Shown: one piece after another, positions 24,672-34,600 of the stretch
Layout: every line of letters begins with the position of its first letter
Numbering within the stretch: the stretch's first letter is position 1
NCBI GenBank assembly: GCA_903821875.1
Contig: CAIJMU010000118.1
Location: forward strand, 1 to 44,131
Length of the DNA: 44,131 bases
Origin: an uncultured Spirochaetota bacterium
GTDB lineage: Bacteria; Spirochaetota; Spirochaetia; Treponematales; Rectinemataceae
Direction: 5' to 3'
The notes under the pieces: generated by a model
The model's input: only the letters and a program-made list of their open reading frames with translations
The model's database searches: none
Told to the model about the DNA's origin: nothing
Made by a program: the position numbers and the translations under genes

Positions 24672-25547
24672 CTAGGCCTTCAATCCGAAAGTGCTGGAAA
24701 AGAAGGCAAGCCCACGGCGGACGAAATCCTCGGGATCCGGGCAAAGGTCTTGATAGATGCCCCGTGAGAATCCGAAGCCCGCGGGTCCCGTGTTATAGGT
24801 CTCAAACAGCATTCTTGTCGGAACGCTCCGCCCTTGAAGGGCTTCCATAACGCTCGCCCAGGGGACGAGCCCTCCCCCTGGAACCCCGCGATCGTTCTCG
24901 CAGGCATGGATGCCCCAGAGCAGGGGGAGGCAGGTCCTGATTGCTCCACCATAGTCCCGCTCTTCGGTGATCATGTGAAAGGTATCCAGATTGACGAGGA
25001 TGTTGCGATGCTGCGCCAAGGCGATGAGTTCCATGATGCGCGTGGCTGTAGTGACGAGATGGTTCCGGAATCGACTCATGGGTTCCAGGACCAGCTTCAC
25101 CCCGAGCCGATCGGCGTACTCCGCCAGTACATGGAGGTTTTCGGCCGCGGTGAGGAACTCATCCCTGTCGGGCGCCTGATGCAGGATATAGCCAGGATGG
25201 CTGTAGATCGCTCCGCAATAGGCTGCAGCATCCATCTCGGAGGCGCGATCGATAGTGGCTTTGTGCCACGCGAGGCCCCTCTTCCGATTCTCCGATTCTC
25301 CCGAAGAGATATTGCAGTGTGCCGGCCACGAGTTGCCAGGTCCAACGGTCAGCTCGATCCCGAGTGAGTGGGCATGCCTTCCCATCGCCGCGTAATCGAA
25401 CTCGACATCATCACCCAGGGAAACCTCGAAAAGAAGCAGACCGAGCGAGCGAACGACGTCCAATAAGCCGAGGTCCTGATCGGTGAAATGGCTTTTCCAG
25501 AGAAACTGATGCGCGCCAAACTTCGGCTTCAGGAGAAACGGGCTCAT
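24672..25547 (-). CDS. Sugar epimerase/isomerase, TIM-barrel (D-tagatose/D-psicose 3-epimerase type)
   Basis: The 291-residue product has the four metal ligands of the ketose 3-epimerase family at the expected spacing: E155 (VLEPMSRF), D188 (NLDTFHM), H214 (GIHACENDRG) and E249 (LFETYN). The N-terminus GAHQFLWKSHFT also fits this family. It would interconvert ketoses epimeric at C3, using a divalent metal, in the cytoplasm. It is followed at 20 nt by the kinase, which suggests an epimerise-then-phosphorylate pathway for a rare ketose. An L-ribulose- or hydroxypyruvate-isomerase-like role is the main alternative. Confidence 0.85.
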   Translation of the reverse strand: MSPFLLKPKFGAHQFLWKSHFTDQDLGLLDVVRSLGLLLFEVSLGDDVEFDYAAMGRHAHSLGIELTVGPGNSWPAHCNISSGESENRKRGLAWHKATIDRASEMDAAAYCGAIYSHPGYILHQAPDRDEFLTAAENLHVLAEYADRLGVKLVLEPMSRFRNHLVTTATRIMELIALAQHRNILVNLDTFHMITEERDYGGAIRTCLPLLWGIHACENDRGVPGGGLVPWASVMEALQGRSVPTRMLFETYNTGPAGFGFSRGIYQDLCPDPEDFVRRGLAFFSSTFGLKA

Positions 25548-25767
25548 TCAGCAGGTCCGGGGTTATTCATGAAAAGTACGCGAATGCCGCCTGGAGGCTT
25601 GCCCCGGGAATCGGAACGTAGGGTCTGTACAATCAGCTTACGTACAAGATTGTTGAGGGTGGCAGCGAGCCGCATGGCTCGGCGCGGCACCGGCCTTGTG
25701 GCGAGTGACCCAGGGGGGCGCAACGGGATCGGGGTTGGCACTGGAAGATTCCTGACGCACTCCATTC
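25548..25767. other. Upstream region of the epimerase-kinase pair; possible operator
   Basis: 220 bases with no recognised gene. A weak minus-strand frame (25544-25765, 73 codons) overlaps the epimerase start but matches no family I know. TGTAC (25626-25630) and GTACA (25642-25646) form a small dyad that could be a regulator site. No convincing promoter hexamers were seen. Confidence 0.3.
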
Positions 25768-26709
25768 TCAGGCTTTCTCCACCTCTTCTGCAGTCAAGCC
25801 CGTACCCTCCGCGATAATTGCAGAATCGATTCCAAGTCCTTTGAGGCGCCGTGCAGTTTCCACAGCACCTTCGGTTTTTCCCTCGATCCTGCCATCGGCC
25901 AAGCCCTTGGCCAGACCATCGATTAATCCCTCGGCCCTGCCCTCAGCCCTGCCCTCAGCCTTGCCCTCGGCCAAGCCCTCGGCCCGGTCAACGATGTGCC
26001 AATCCTTGACGCGGCTGATCCAGTCCATGCGCCGGTCGTAGGCCCAACGTGCCCGCTTAGACTTATAGAACAGAGCCATCATGTTCGCCGCCTCCTGGAT
26101 GTCCGAATCCAAGCCCTGAAACCGGGGGCTTTCGAGGTCGATGTCCTGGCCGTACCACAGCAGCGCCAACCAGCGATCGATCCCTGTCCTGAACATAGCC
26201 TCATCGCCGAAGTCCGGCAAGGCCGCCCGCTTCTTGAGCTCGATGATCACTATCAGGAACTCCTGCCCGACGGGCTGCCCCGAGGTATCCCTGACCGCCT
26301 GGATGCAGTGGAGCCACTGGGGCTCCGGATAGAGGTTGTTGGCGAGTATCCACACTGAAATGACGGGTTTGTGAAGTAAATACGTTTCACCGCGCTTGAT
26401 CTGCTCGGTATAGATCCGGGACCAGGTGTCGTGCATGCGGGACGCGGGGGCTCCGTCGGGACGAATCTGCATTTCCAAAAGGAAGTCTCGTTTCGTTTCG
26501 TCCTGGGCGCGGACATCGACCGAGATCTCCTTTTCCTTCAAAAACTCAGCCAATCTGTAGGGATTGGTAATGGTGACCGTGGCAGCCTGCGGTCGGTGCA
26601 CCAGCGGCAAGAGATCATTGAGAAAGTGCAGCGTAAGGAAGGAATGCCGGGGAGAGCCGAAGAGCATCTTGAACACAAGGTCATTGGTTGGCGTGATGCC
26701 GATGCGCAT
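25768..26709 (-). CDS. Rpn/PD-(D/E)XK nuclease family protein (transposase_31-like)
   Basis: The 313-residue product has the start typical of this family (ITPTNDLVFKMLFGSPRH) and the nuclease core D65 ... FLLEMQ (E79, Q81), the (D/E)-x-Q variant of the PD-(D/E)XK site. The family includes recombination-promoting nucleases and is often copied horizontally. After residue 240 there is a chain of about ten four-residue repeats (AEGL/AEGK/AEGR type), then a short helical end with a TGLTAEEVEKA motif common in this family. GGAGG lies seven bases before the ATG at 26709. The role may be DNA cleavage in recombination or defence; this cannot be settled from sequence. Confidence 0.82.
   Translation of the reverse strand: MRIGITPTNDLVFKMLFGSPRHSFLTLHFLNDLLPLVHRPQAATVTITNPYRLAEFLKEKEISVDVRAQDETKRDFLLEMQIRPDGAPASRMHDTWSRIYTEQIKRGETYLLHKPVISVWILANNLYPEPQWLHCIQAVRDTSGQPVGQEFLIVIIELKKRAALPDFGDEAMFRTGIDRWLALLWYGQDIDLESPRFQGLDSDIQEAANMMALFYKSKRARWAYDRRMDWISRVKDWHIVDRAEGLAEGKAEGRAEGRAEGLIDGLAKGLADGRIEGKTEGAVETARRLKGLGIDSAIIAEGTGLTAEEVEKA
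25866..25986 (-). repeat. 12-bp tandem repeats encoding (A-E-G-x)n
   Basis: About ten degenerate 12-base units (for example GCCCTCAGCCCT on the plus strand) encode Ala/Ile/Leu-Glu/Asp/Lys-Gly-x tetrapeptides in the nuclease-like gene. Copy number of such arrays commonly varies between strains. Confidence 0.8.
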
Positions 26710-26810
26710 GGTGTTGCCTCCATGCGGATAGAACGCTCGAAGGGTGCGCGCCTGCTTGCGTTTGGCGGGGGAAATCTCTGGAAAAGCGTAGGTTCTACAG
26801 GCGAAGAAAA

Positions 26811-26848
26811 AGCCTGGGAAGGGTCCTGCCGTGCTCCCTTCCCAGGCT
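26811..26848 (-). terminator. Rho-independent terminator of the carboxylase operon
   Basis: A 13-bp perfect stem (AGCCTGGGAAGGG, 26811-26823 with 26836-26848) has a 12-nt loop. On the minus strand it is followed by TTTTTCTTCGCC. It lies 36 bases past the biotin carboxylase stop. Confidence 0.9.
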
Positions 26849-26883
26849 GTGTCGTGGCGAGGGTTCCATAGCCCGATCTTCCC

Positions 26884-29778
26884 TCAGCCCCAGCCCTCTC
26901 TCACCACGGCCTCGACATACTCCTTCGTGCGGGCCTTTCTCCCTGAAGCGACTGTATTCTCATCCTCGGGCACCAGGACTTCGTCAGGGGTAATTGCGAA
27001 GAGTGGCTGCCCCTTGTGGACGACGCTGCCGTCGCCTCCGCCTATCAATATCCTGTCTATGGTCCCACAGAAGGGCGCCGGGATCTTGTTGAACATCTTC
27101 ATGGCTTCGATGATGTACAGGCTCTGGCCCTTGTCGAAGTGCATGCCCTCGGTGACAAAGGGTGGAAGCCCTGGGGCTTCCTGACCGTAGTACATGCCTC
27201 CGACGGCGGCCACAATCTCGTTGACACGGGCCAGGGGAGGAGGCGCGAGGGCGCGGCGCATCCTGGCCTGCAAGGCGGGATCGGCTAACCTGTCAGGAAT
27301 GGCGATCTCCAGATCCTCGCCCACGCGGAGGTCCCAGAAGCCCACCCGCTGTCCCACCAGGAAGAGCATGCTGAGGGCTTCGAGGCCGGCTTCGTAACCA
27401 TAGTGGGCCGATCGGATGTCGTCCCACTCGATCTCCGAGTAGTCGCCCTGGACTTCCTCGCGGGCAAGTATCAGCTCGAGCCTGTCGTACTCCTCGCGCT
27501 CGAGGCCGAAGCGCTCGCGGAGGGTTCGGTAAAAGGAGAGGGCCTCGCTAAGGAGTTCGTGGTCGTGGCTCCAGATGAGGTCGGCGGCCGGCTTGTGGGG
27601 ACGGGCTGCCATGTGGAGGAAGATGTAGGTCTCGCTGAGGACACCTAAAGGATTCCTGATCCAGACGACCTTTCCGCCCTCGAAGCGGAAGTTCTTCGTG
27701 TTCATGCTGAGCCAGCCGGAAAGCAGGTGGGGGTCGCCCAATAGCCTTTCCATGGGGCGGAGGACGAGGGTCTGCTTGCGGTCGAAGACCTGCGACATGG
27801 TCTTGCCCGCGTGCTGGTTGCCGGGAATCTCGGCCTCTATCTTGCGGACGTAGCGGGCCTTGAGGAGGTCCCAGGCGTGGTAGGGATCAACGAGGGCCCC
27901 TTCCTCCTTGAGCGCGCCGACAGTGGCCAGGTAGGGAAGGACAAAGCGCGTCGTGGGCTTGGCCCAGACATTGCGCCCGAGGAACCAGTGCACAAGGCCA
28001 ATGTGGAAGCCGAGGTTGGTCGCAAGTCCTGGGCCATCGATCGTCGTACTTATGAGGACTTCGGCCAGGGCGGCGAAGCTTGCCTTCCTGCCCTCGCCCG
28101 CCGTGAGGAGGAGGGCAATGTTGGAGTCGTAGGCGCCTGCGACGTAATAGCGCATGAAGTGTCCGGTATCGGGATTGAACATGCCGATGCCCTGGTCGTC
28201 GCGGATCTCAGCGGCTATGGGCTTGGACCAGTAGCGGATGGTCCCTCCCGCATGGGGCGCCAGGGAGGCGTCGGTCGCATTGAGCCTGGCCTCGACAGCG
28301 GCACCGAAACGGGGAATTCGCCTAGGTTTCGGCAGGCGCGGGCCGTGGCGGGCGACGAGGGCCATGGCCTCGACGAGGGACTCCACCGTGAAGGAGTCCG
28401 CGGCGTCGGCGGGATTGGTAAAGCGGAGACAGTAGCAGAGTTCGGTGACCCGGTGCTCCACCTGGATCCTCGTGTTCACCTCCATGAAATAGTGCTTCTC
28501 TCCATCGACGATGCACTCGAAGGTCGAGACGGAATCGAGGCCGACAGCCTGGCCGAAACGCTCCGCGTCGGACTCCATGCGCTCGAGGACGGCGAGGTCA
28601 GCTGCGAGTACCGATGCTTCCACCGCCCTGCCTGCCGCTCTCGCGTCAGCGATGGCTGCCTCGAGGCCCTCCCGCGTGACGGAGACCTCGAGGAGCTTCT
28701 GCTCGTGCATCTGGAGAGAGCAGTCGCGGCCGCCGAGGGCGAGGCACCAGGAACCATTCCCTATTAGCTGTATTTCGTTGTGCCTCGTCCGCTCGACGTT
28801 CAGTTCGAGGAGGACGTTCTTGTTGTCGCCAACACCGGTGGCCTTGACTTCGGAGAGGGCTTCGCGCAGGGCAGCGGGAGCCTCGGCGGCTGCAAGCGCG
28901 ATGGCGGCGGTATCGGGGCGGCCTGCTCCCAGAAGACTGGCTCCCAGGATGCGCTGCCCCTTTCCACCGCCGCCCCCGATGGCCTTGATGCGTACACGGC
29001 TTCCCGGATGGGCCTGGAAAAGGGCGGTCACCTCAACCCGGGCCTGCTCTCCGAGTTCCTCGATGCTGCAGAGGTCGAGCCCACGGGCGTAGGAAGCCTG
29101 GAGGACCATCTCGGCCAGCTCTGGCAGGGCGCAGCTCCCCTCGGCGAAGGCCGCCGCGTCCAGATTGAGGCCATGCTTTTCGGCGCAGGCTCTGAGGGCG
29201 GCCCGGTCGGGGCATTTCGAAAGGAGGGTCCTTGCTGCAAGATCGTCGACGCCGGGGGTTACGCTCACGCCAACCGCGAGGGCAGTGCGCTTGGCCTCGT
29301 CCTTCTTGCCGGCACGGGCCTGCACCGAGGATTTCGGCCCGATGAAGAGGAGCCCCGCCCCCTCGATCGCCGCAACGAATTCCTCGTCCTCTGCCATGAA
29401 GCCGTAACCGGCAAAGATGGAATCGTAGCCGTTCTCGAGGGCGATGCGGATGATCTGGCCGATCCTCTCGACGCGCTCCTCCCTGCTGGCGCCCGTGTAG
29501 TCAGGCACACGGTGCACACGCTCGGAGTCGGTCAGCGAGCGGAGCTCGGGAGCGAGGGCGCGGGGGTACACGATGGAGTCCTTCTCGGACAAAAGGATGC
29601 CGAAGCGTGTAATCCCCATCCCGGAGAAGACGTCCATCGCCTCCTTGCGCACGGGACCGCGGCAGACGATGAGGGGACGGAGGGCCTCGCAGGAAAAGGA
29701 CCGGACCCAGGCGGAGCCCTCGGCAGAACCCGCGGCTGCGGCCAGGCCCGCGGCCGCGGGTTCAGTACTAGTTACCAT
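26884..29778 (-). CDS. Biotin carboxylase fused to biotin carboxyl carrier domain (acyl-CoA carboxylase alpha chain)
   Basis: Carboxylates its own biotin using ATP and bicarbonate, then hands it to the beta chain. The 964-residue product starts with an Ala-rich leader of about 20 residues, then LRPLIVCRGPVRKEAMDVF (biotin carboxylase N-domain) and the ATP-grasp loop IKAIGGGGGKG. It has FMEVNTRIQVEHRVTELCYC, the catalytic Glu/Arg block, and ends with the biotinylation site EAMKMF (coded near nt 27100). About 60 extra residues lie between the first ATP-grasp strand and the glycine loop compared with E. coli AccC, and an extended middle domain separates the carboxylase from the carrier. The start at 29778 lacks a strong ribosome-binding site. 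The substrate (acetyl- or propionyl-CoA) is not decided. Confidence 0.88.
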   Translation of the reverse strand: MVTSTEPAAAGLAAAAGSAEGSAWVRSFSCEALRPLIVCRGPVRKEAMDVFSGMGITRFGILLSEKDSIVYPRALAPELRSLTDSERVHRVPDYTGASREERVERIGQIIRIALENGYDSIFAGYGFMAEDEEFVAAIEGAGLLFIGPKSSVQARAGKKDEAKRTALAVGVSVTPGVDDLAARTLLSKCPDRAALRACAEKHGLNLDAAAFAEGSCALPELAEMVLQASYARGLDLCSIEELGEQARVEVTALFQAHPGSRVRIKAIGGGGGKGQRILGASLLGAGRPDTAAIALAAAEAPAALREALSEVKATGVGDNKNVLLELNVERTRHNEIQLIGNGSWCLALGGRDCSLQMHEQKLLEVSVTREGLEAAIADARAAGRAVEASVLAADLAVLERMESDAERFGQAVGLDSVSTFECIVDGEKHYFMEVNTRIQVEHRVTELCYCLRFTNPADAADSFTVESLVEAMALVARHGPRLPKPRRIPRFGAAVEARLNATDASLAPHAGGTIRYWSKPIAAEIRDDQGIGMFNPDTGHFMRYYVAGAYDSNIALLLTAGEGRKASFAALAEVLISTTIDGPGLATNLGFHIGLVHWFLGRNVWAKPTTRFVLPYLATVGALKEEGALVDPYHAWDLLKARYVRKIEAEIPGNQHAGKTMSQVFDRKQTLVLRPMERLLGDPHLLSGWLSMNTKNFRFEGGKVVWIRNPLGVLSETYIFLHMAARPHKPAADLIWSHDHELLSEALSFYRTLRERFGLEREEYDRLELILAREEVQGDYSEIEWDDIRSAHYGYEAGLEALSMLFLVGQRVGFWDLRVGEDLEIAIPDRLADPALQARMRRALAPPPLARVNEIVAAVGGMYYGQEAPGLPPFVTEGMHFDKGQSLYIIEAMKMFNKIPAPFCGTIDRILIGGGDGSVVHKGQPLFAITPDEVLVPEDENTVASGRKARTKEYVEAVVREGWG

Positions 29779-29829
29779 GAGTGCCCCGATTCGGCGCCCG
29801 GCAGGCGGACGCGCTTCTTGTGATGCATG

Positions 29830-31554
29830 TCAGTGGAATTCGCGCTGGACGCCCGCGAAGGGCGAAGGACGGTAGTGCCTGAGGAGGAAGGCCATGTTCT
29901 CGCCCAGGACCCGCCTTAGGTCGGTCGGCATGACTAAGGATGAGATGGAGCCGAGGCTCAGGGCCTCCCTGGGATTCATGAGTTCCTTCTCGTAGCGGAG
30001 GTTGAGCTCGCCTTCTCTGCTTTTCAGCCAGTCGGCGGCCTCGCGCCCCGCGTCGGCCCTGGCTGCGTCCTCGGAGCTCCCCGCCTCGACGCGCTCCTGG
30101 ATGCCCTTCTTCACCTTTTCCGCGATCGAGGCCCGGAGCTTCCGTAGTTCGTCCTTGTAGACATATTCCTTGCCCGCAGTCCCCATGACGGCCAGGCGGG
30201 CGGTGGGGAGGGCCAGGACAAGGTCAGCGCCAGTGGGGTAGTTGTTGAAGGCAGCATAGGCCCCGCCGTAGGCGTTCCTCAGTATGAGGAGGATCCTGGG
30301 CGTGCGTATGTCGATGATGGAGTCGAGCATGGCCCGGCCGTGCTGGACGATGCCCCGCGTCTCCTGCTCGCGGCCGGGGAGGAATCCCGTCGCGTCCTCC
30401 ATGAAGATCATGGGGATGTTGTAGAGGTTGCAGAAGCGGTTGAAGCGCGCCACCTTGAGGGCCGCGTCGACGTCGATCTGCCCCGAGGCCACCGCGCTGT
30501 TGTTGGCCACAAAGCCGACGACGTGGCCGCCCAGTCGGCCGAAGGCTGTCACGATGTTCCTGGCCCGGTCGCGCTGCAGCTCGAAGTAGTCGCCATGGTC
30601 GCAGACCTGCTGGATGACGATGGTCACATCGAAGGGCGTGTTGAAGCCGGTCGGAGAGTTGAAGGCCTTCTTGAGAAGGGTGTTGATCTCCCAGGTCTTG
30701 CGGTCGAGGGGGTCGCTGGTCGGCTGATAGGGAGCCATGGCTGAATTGTTGTCGGGAATGTAGTTGAGGAGCTGGATGGCCGCGCGCAGGGTGGAAACCT
30801 CGTCATCGGTGGTAAGATCCGCCACTCCCGAAAGTCCGTGGACGCCTGGTCCGCCGAGTTCTTCGGGACTGACATCCTCACCTATGACCGACTTGACCAC
30901 ACCGGGGCCGGTGAGGCCGAAGAAGGTGTCCTTGGGCTGGATGATAAAGCTGCCCTGTCGCGGCAGGTAGGAGCCACCGCCTGCGTTGAAGCCGAACATG
31001 CACATGATGCTGGGAACTACGCCAGAGATTTCCCTCATGGCAGTAAAGGCTTCCGCGTAGCCGTCGAGACCGCCCACGCCGGCGGGGACGTAGGCTCCCC
31101 CCGAGTCGTTCATGCCGATGAGTGGAATGCCCTTTTCTCCCGCCATCCGGAAGAGCCTGGCGAGCTTGCTGCCGTTGGTCGCGTCCATTGAACCGGCGCG
31201 CACGGTAAAGTCGTGGCCGTAGAGGGCTACGTCACGCTTGCCCATGCTGAGGATGCCCGTGACCAGGGAGGCCCCGTCGAGGTTCTTGCCCCAGTTCTGG
31301 AAAAGGATGTTGGGTTCGCGGTCGGTGAGCACCCGGATTCTCTCCCAGACGGTCATGCGCTTCTTGAGGTGCTGGCGCTCGATCTGATCGATGGGAACCG
31401 AGTGGATGGGACGCTGGATGAGGTCGTAACCCTCCTGCATCGCCTCCTCGTAGGGGCCGGTAGCCCGGGCAATCTCGAAGGGTATGTTGAATTCGACCTT
31501 TTTTTGGGACTTGAAGGGGTTTTTCAGTTTGGGCAGGATGGCTTTGCGGGACAA
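29830..31554 (-). CDS. Acyl-CoA carboxylase carboxyltransferase (beta chain)
   Basis: Transfers the carboxyl group from biotin to an acyl-CoA. The 574-residue product has both crotonase-like halves: the N-half with [21 protein letters not shown] and [20 protein letters not shown], and the C-half with [37 protein letters not shown] and [14 protein letters not shown]. The GG dipeptides form the oxyanion holes. The start is TTG, supported by an excellent GGAGGTGA four bases upstream; no ATG fits. It lies 51 nt before the biotin-bearing alpha chain, so the pair forms one complex. Propionyl-CoA, acetyl-CoA or methylmalonyl-type chemistry are all possible. Confidence 0.9.
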   Translation of the reverse strand: MSRKAILPKLKNPFKSQKKVEFNIPFEIARATGPYEEAMQEGYDLIQRPIHSVPIDQIERQHLKKRMTVWERIRVLTDREPNILFQNWGKNLDGASLVTGILSMGKRDVALYGHDFTVRAGSMDATNGSKLARLFRMAGEKGIPLIGMNDSGGAYVPAGVGGLDGYAEAFTAMREISGVVPSIMCMFGFNAGGGSYLPRQGSFIIQPKDTFFGLTGPGVVKSVIGEDVSPEELGGPGVHGLSGVADLTTDDEVSTLRAAIQLLNYIPDNNSAMAPYQPTSDPLDRKTWEINTLLKKAFNSPTGFNTPFDVTIVIQQVCDHGDYFELQRDRARNIVTAFGRLGGHVVGFVANNSAVASGQIDVDAALKVARFNRFCNLYNIPMIFMEDATGFLPGREQETRGIVQHGRAMLDSIIDIRTPRILLILRNAYGGAYAAFNNYPTGADLVLALPTARLAVMGTAGKEYVYKDELRKLRASIAEKVKKGIQERVEAGSSEDAARADAGREAADWLKSREGELNLRYEKELMNPREALSLGSISSLVMPTDLRRVLGENMAFLLRHYRPSPFAGVQREFH

Positions 31555-31693
31555 CTCGTCACCTCCCCGCGCTTACAGGAATGGCTTTGACGAGCGGCGG
31601 GAGCCAGACTTCAGCCAATGTGGCGCGATGCCCCAAATTACAGACTGGGCAGGGCAAGGTCAACCATTCCTCAGAGCCAGAAGGCCCGGGGCC

Positions 31694-34600
31694 TCACTCC
31701 CCGGAGCCTCCGCTAGCAGCAGCCTTGATCAGGATGAACTCCACGCGGCGGTTCTTCCAGCGGTTGACCGCGTCCTTGAAGTCCACGACAGGCCTGCCCG
31801 AACCCATGCCCAGGACCGATAGCCGCTTGGCGTCAACACCGGCGGCCACGAGCATTTTCCGCACGAGCTCTGCGCGGTCGGTGGACAGTGGAAGGAGTTC
31901 GCCCTTTTCCTCGGCTTCCACCTTCGCGGCCGAGTAGCCGTAGATCTTGCCGATGGAGTTGGCATGCCCCTCGATGGCGATGCCATAGCCCCTGAACTTG
32001 TTGAGGATCTCGGCGATGCGCGCGATAACCCGCGAGTTCTTGCTCACCGTAGCGGCGTCGAGTCCGTTGAAGTCTGCTGCGTTGGCCCTGAACACGATGG
32101 AAGGAACCTTGATCTTGAGCTTGTCCGCCTCGCGGATGACGAGCACGTCGACAGCGACCTTGCCATTGAGTTCCGAGCGGTTCCCGTAGACATCGGCGAT
32201 CCCGAAGCGGAGGTTGTAGTCGGTGGCCGATTCGACCGTCTCGCCCTTGCTCGACTTTCCGTCCCAGGTGATGACGCCGGCGGGTACGCCCTTCCCCGAC
32301 CAGGAGGCGAAGAGCCGTTCCTTTGGCTTGGATCCCGGTGTCTCCTCGACAGAGACCTCGTTGATATCGAGCTTCCAGGCCGTAAGTTCGCTCTTGTCCT
32401 TTACCGCGATCCTCATGGTGAGCTCGTCGTCAACGCCGTCATTGTCGGGGCTGAAAAAGTCCGGAGAGAGCCCGAGCTCCACCGCCGGAGGGGTAATGTC
32501 GACGATGATGGTTCCGGTCTTCGACTCGACGCGGTCGCCCTTGCTGTAGTCAATGCGGAAGAGCCCCGTATAGGCTCCCTCGACAACCTGGCCGTCGGAG
32601 TTCTTGCCGTTCCAGGACAGCCGCGAGGGGACGTCCGAATCGGCGCCGGAAAAGGAGACTCGTTCACTGCCGGCGCTGTCCAGGATGGAAAAACGCCACT
32701 CGGAGACGCCGTCCCGGAGGTTGACCAAAAGGGAGAAGGAAACGTCGTCCATGACCCCGTCGTTGTTGGGGGAGAGGCCAGGTGCAGAGGCAGTGACAAA
32801 GACCTGGGCCTGCCGTGCATCCACGGCTATGGAGGGAATGACAACCCGGGTCGCGTTGCCCGCCGAGTCGGTTGAGGAAACTTCGTAACGATAGCTTCCG
32901 TCGGCCACCCTGTTGCCAGCCGAGTCGGTGGCGTCCCAGACCAGGTCCTCGACCTGGCCCTTCCAGGACCAGCTTCGCAGCGCATTGCCCTTGGAGTCGA
33001 GGAGCTGCCCCTCCCAATCATCTCCGGGTACGGCCCTCTGCACGATCTTCGAGGTCCTATGTCGGCTCTCCGGGTTCGGTGAGAAAAGGAGGGGGAAGGC
33101 CGAGGCGCTAAGGGCAGGGGAGACCGTGTCGAGGAGGATGGGGAGGGTCTGGGCTTCGGCAGTATCGTCGTTAGCCCAGCTCACCTCGAGAATGGCCACA
33201 TAGCGTCCTTCTGGAGCCTTCAAACCGTCATCCCGGTCGCCGATCCAGGTAAAGGCAGGAAGGATCGAGGTTGTCCCCGACCAGGTCCTGATCGCCCGTG
33301 TGCGGTCTGCCTGCTGGCCCGATTCAGGCGCCGGGTAGATGGCGAGCTTCCAGCCCTTCACGCGGTTGCTGCCGGGAACGGTGTCGGAAAGGGCCAGGAC
33401 ATCCTTGATGCCGTCGCCATTGGGCGAGAAGGCCCTGAGGTCAGATCCGAGCCGCGCAGTCTTCTTTTCGGTATCGAGGGCTACCGGGAAAACAGGTGAC
33501 TGGTAGGAATTTCCGGCGCGGTCCTGGGACCGGAGGCGGTAGAAATAGCTGCCATCGAGAACCGGTGCGCCATCGTCGTTCGTGCCGTCCCAGACGAGGG
33601 AGGCTTCGGGCCCATCCTTCCAGCTCCAGCTGCGTTGCACGCTGCCGTCGGAGGCCAGGATTTCAGCGGCCCAGCGCTGCTCCTCGCTCCCGCTCTGGGT
33701 GAAGGTGACGTGGCTCTGCGCCTCCTTGCCGGCGGGATTGAAGGCGCTCCGGTCGGCCGTCACCGTTGCCACCGGGGCAGTCACGTCGAGGACAAAGTTG
33801 GGAGAGGTGGCGACCGGGTGGTTGCCGTTTGTGTACATGATGGTCAGGCGGGCCTTGTAGAGGCCCTCCACGAGGGTTCCCGACGCTGACAGTCCTTTCC
33901 AGACATAGGTTTCCGGGATGTTTTCGCGGCTGCCGGAAACCGACAGGGACTCGGCTCCTGAAGCGTCGAGAATGTTCAGGGTCCAGTTGGAGATGCCCTC
34001 CCTGACGCCCTGGTCGTGGTCAAGGGCGAAGGTGATGGTGTCGAAGACTCCGTCGCCGTTGGGCGAAAGTCCTGGAGCCGAGGCAGTGACGGAAACCTGG
34101 GGTTTTCTCGCATCGACGCGGATGGCTGAAACCTGGGCGCGGCCGGCATTGCCTGCCTCGTCGGTCGAGACAATCTCGTAGCGGTAGCTGCCATTGACAA
34201 CCGTATTGCCCGAGTCGTCGCTCCCGTCCCAGACCAGGCTCTCCACCTGGCCCTTCCAGGACCAGGTCCTCACCGGATTGCCCGAGGTACTGAGGAGGCG
34301 GGCTTCCCAATTGTCCCCGGGAACAGCCTTTTGCGAGATCGTGGTCGTCTTCTGGAGGCTGTCTTCGTTCGGTGCGAAGTCCAGGGGGAAGGCGGACACC
34401 GAAATCGAGGGGGCTACCGTGTCGAGAAGGATGGGCAGGGTCTGGGCTTCGACGGCATCGTCGTTGGCCCAACGCACTTCGAGGAGGGCTACATAGCGCC
34501 CGTCCTGGGCCTTGGAACCATCGCTTTTAGTCCCCGTCCAGGAAAAGCCGGGGGGTATCACATTCGTACCAGCCCAGGACTTGAGCGGCTTGGTCGTGTC

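Noticed and set aside
25544-25765. 73-codon minus-strand frame just before the epimerase
   Set aside because: No family match, Pro/Arg-rich start and no good ribosome-binding site; kept only as a note in the gap description.
25866-25986. Repeats considered as a CRISPR array
   Set aside because: Units are 12 bp, directly adjacent, in frame and inside a gene; there are no spacers or cas genes.
28780-29823. 347-codon plus-strand frame opposite the biotin carboxylase
   Set aside because: The minus-strand carboxylase motifs are unambiguous; the plus frame has no recognisable features.
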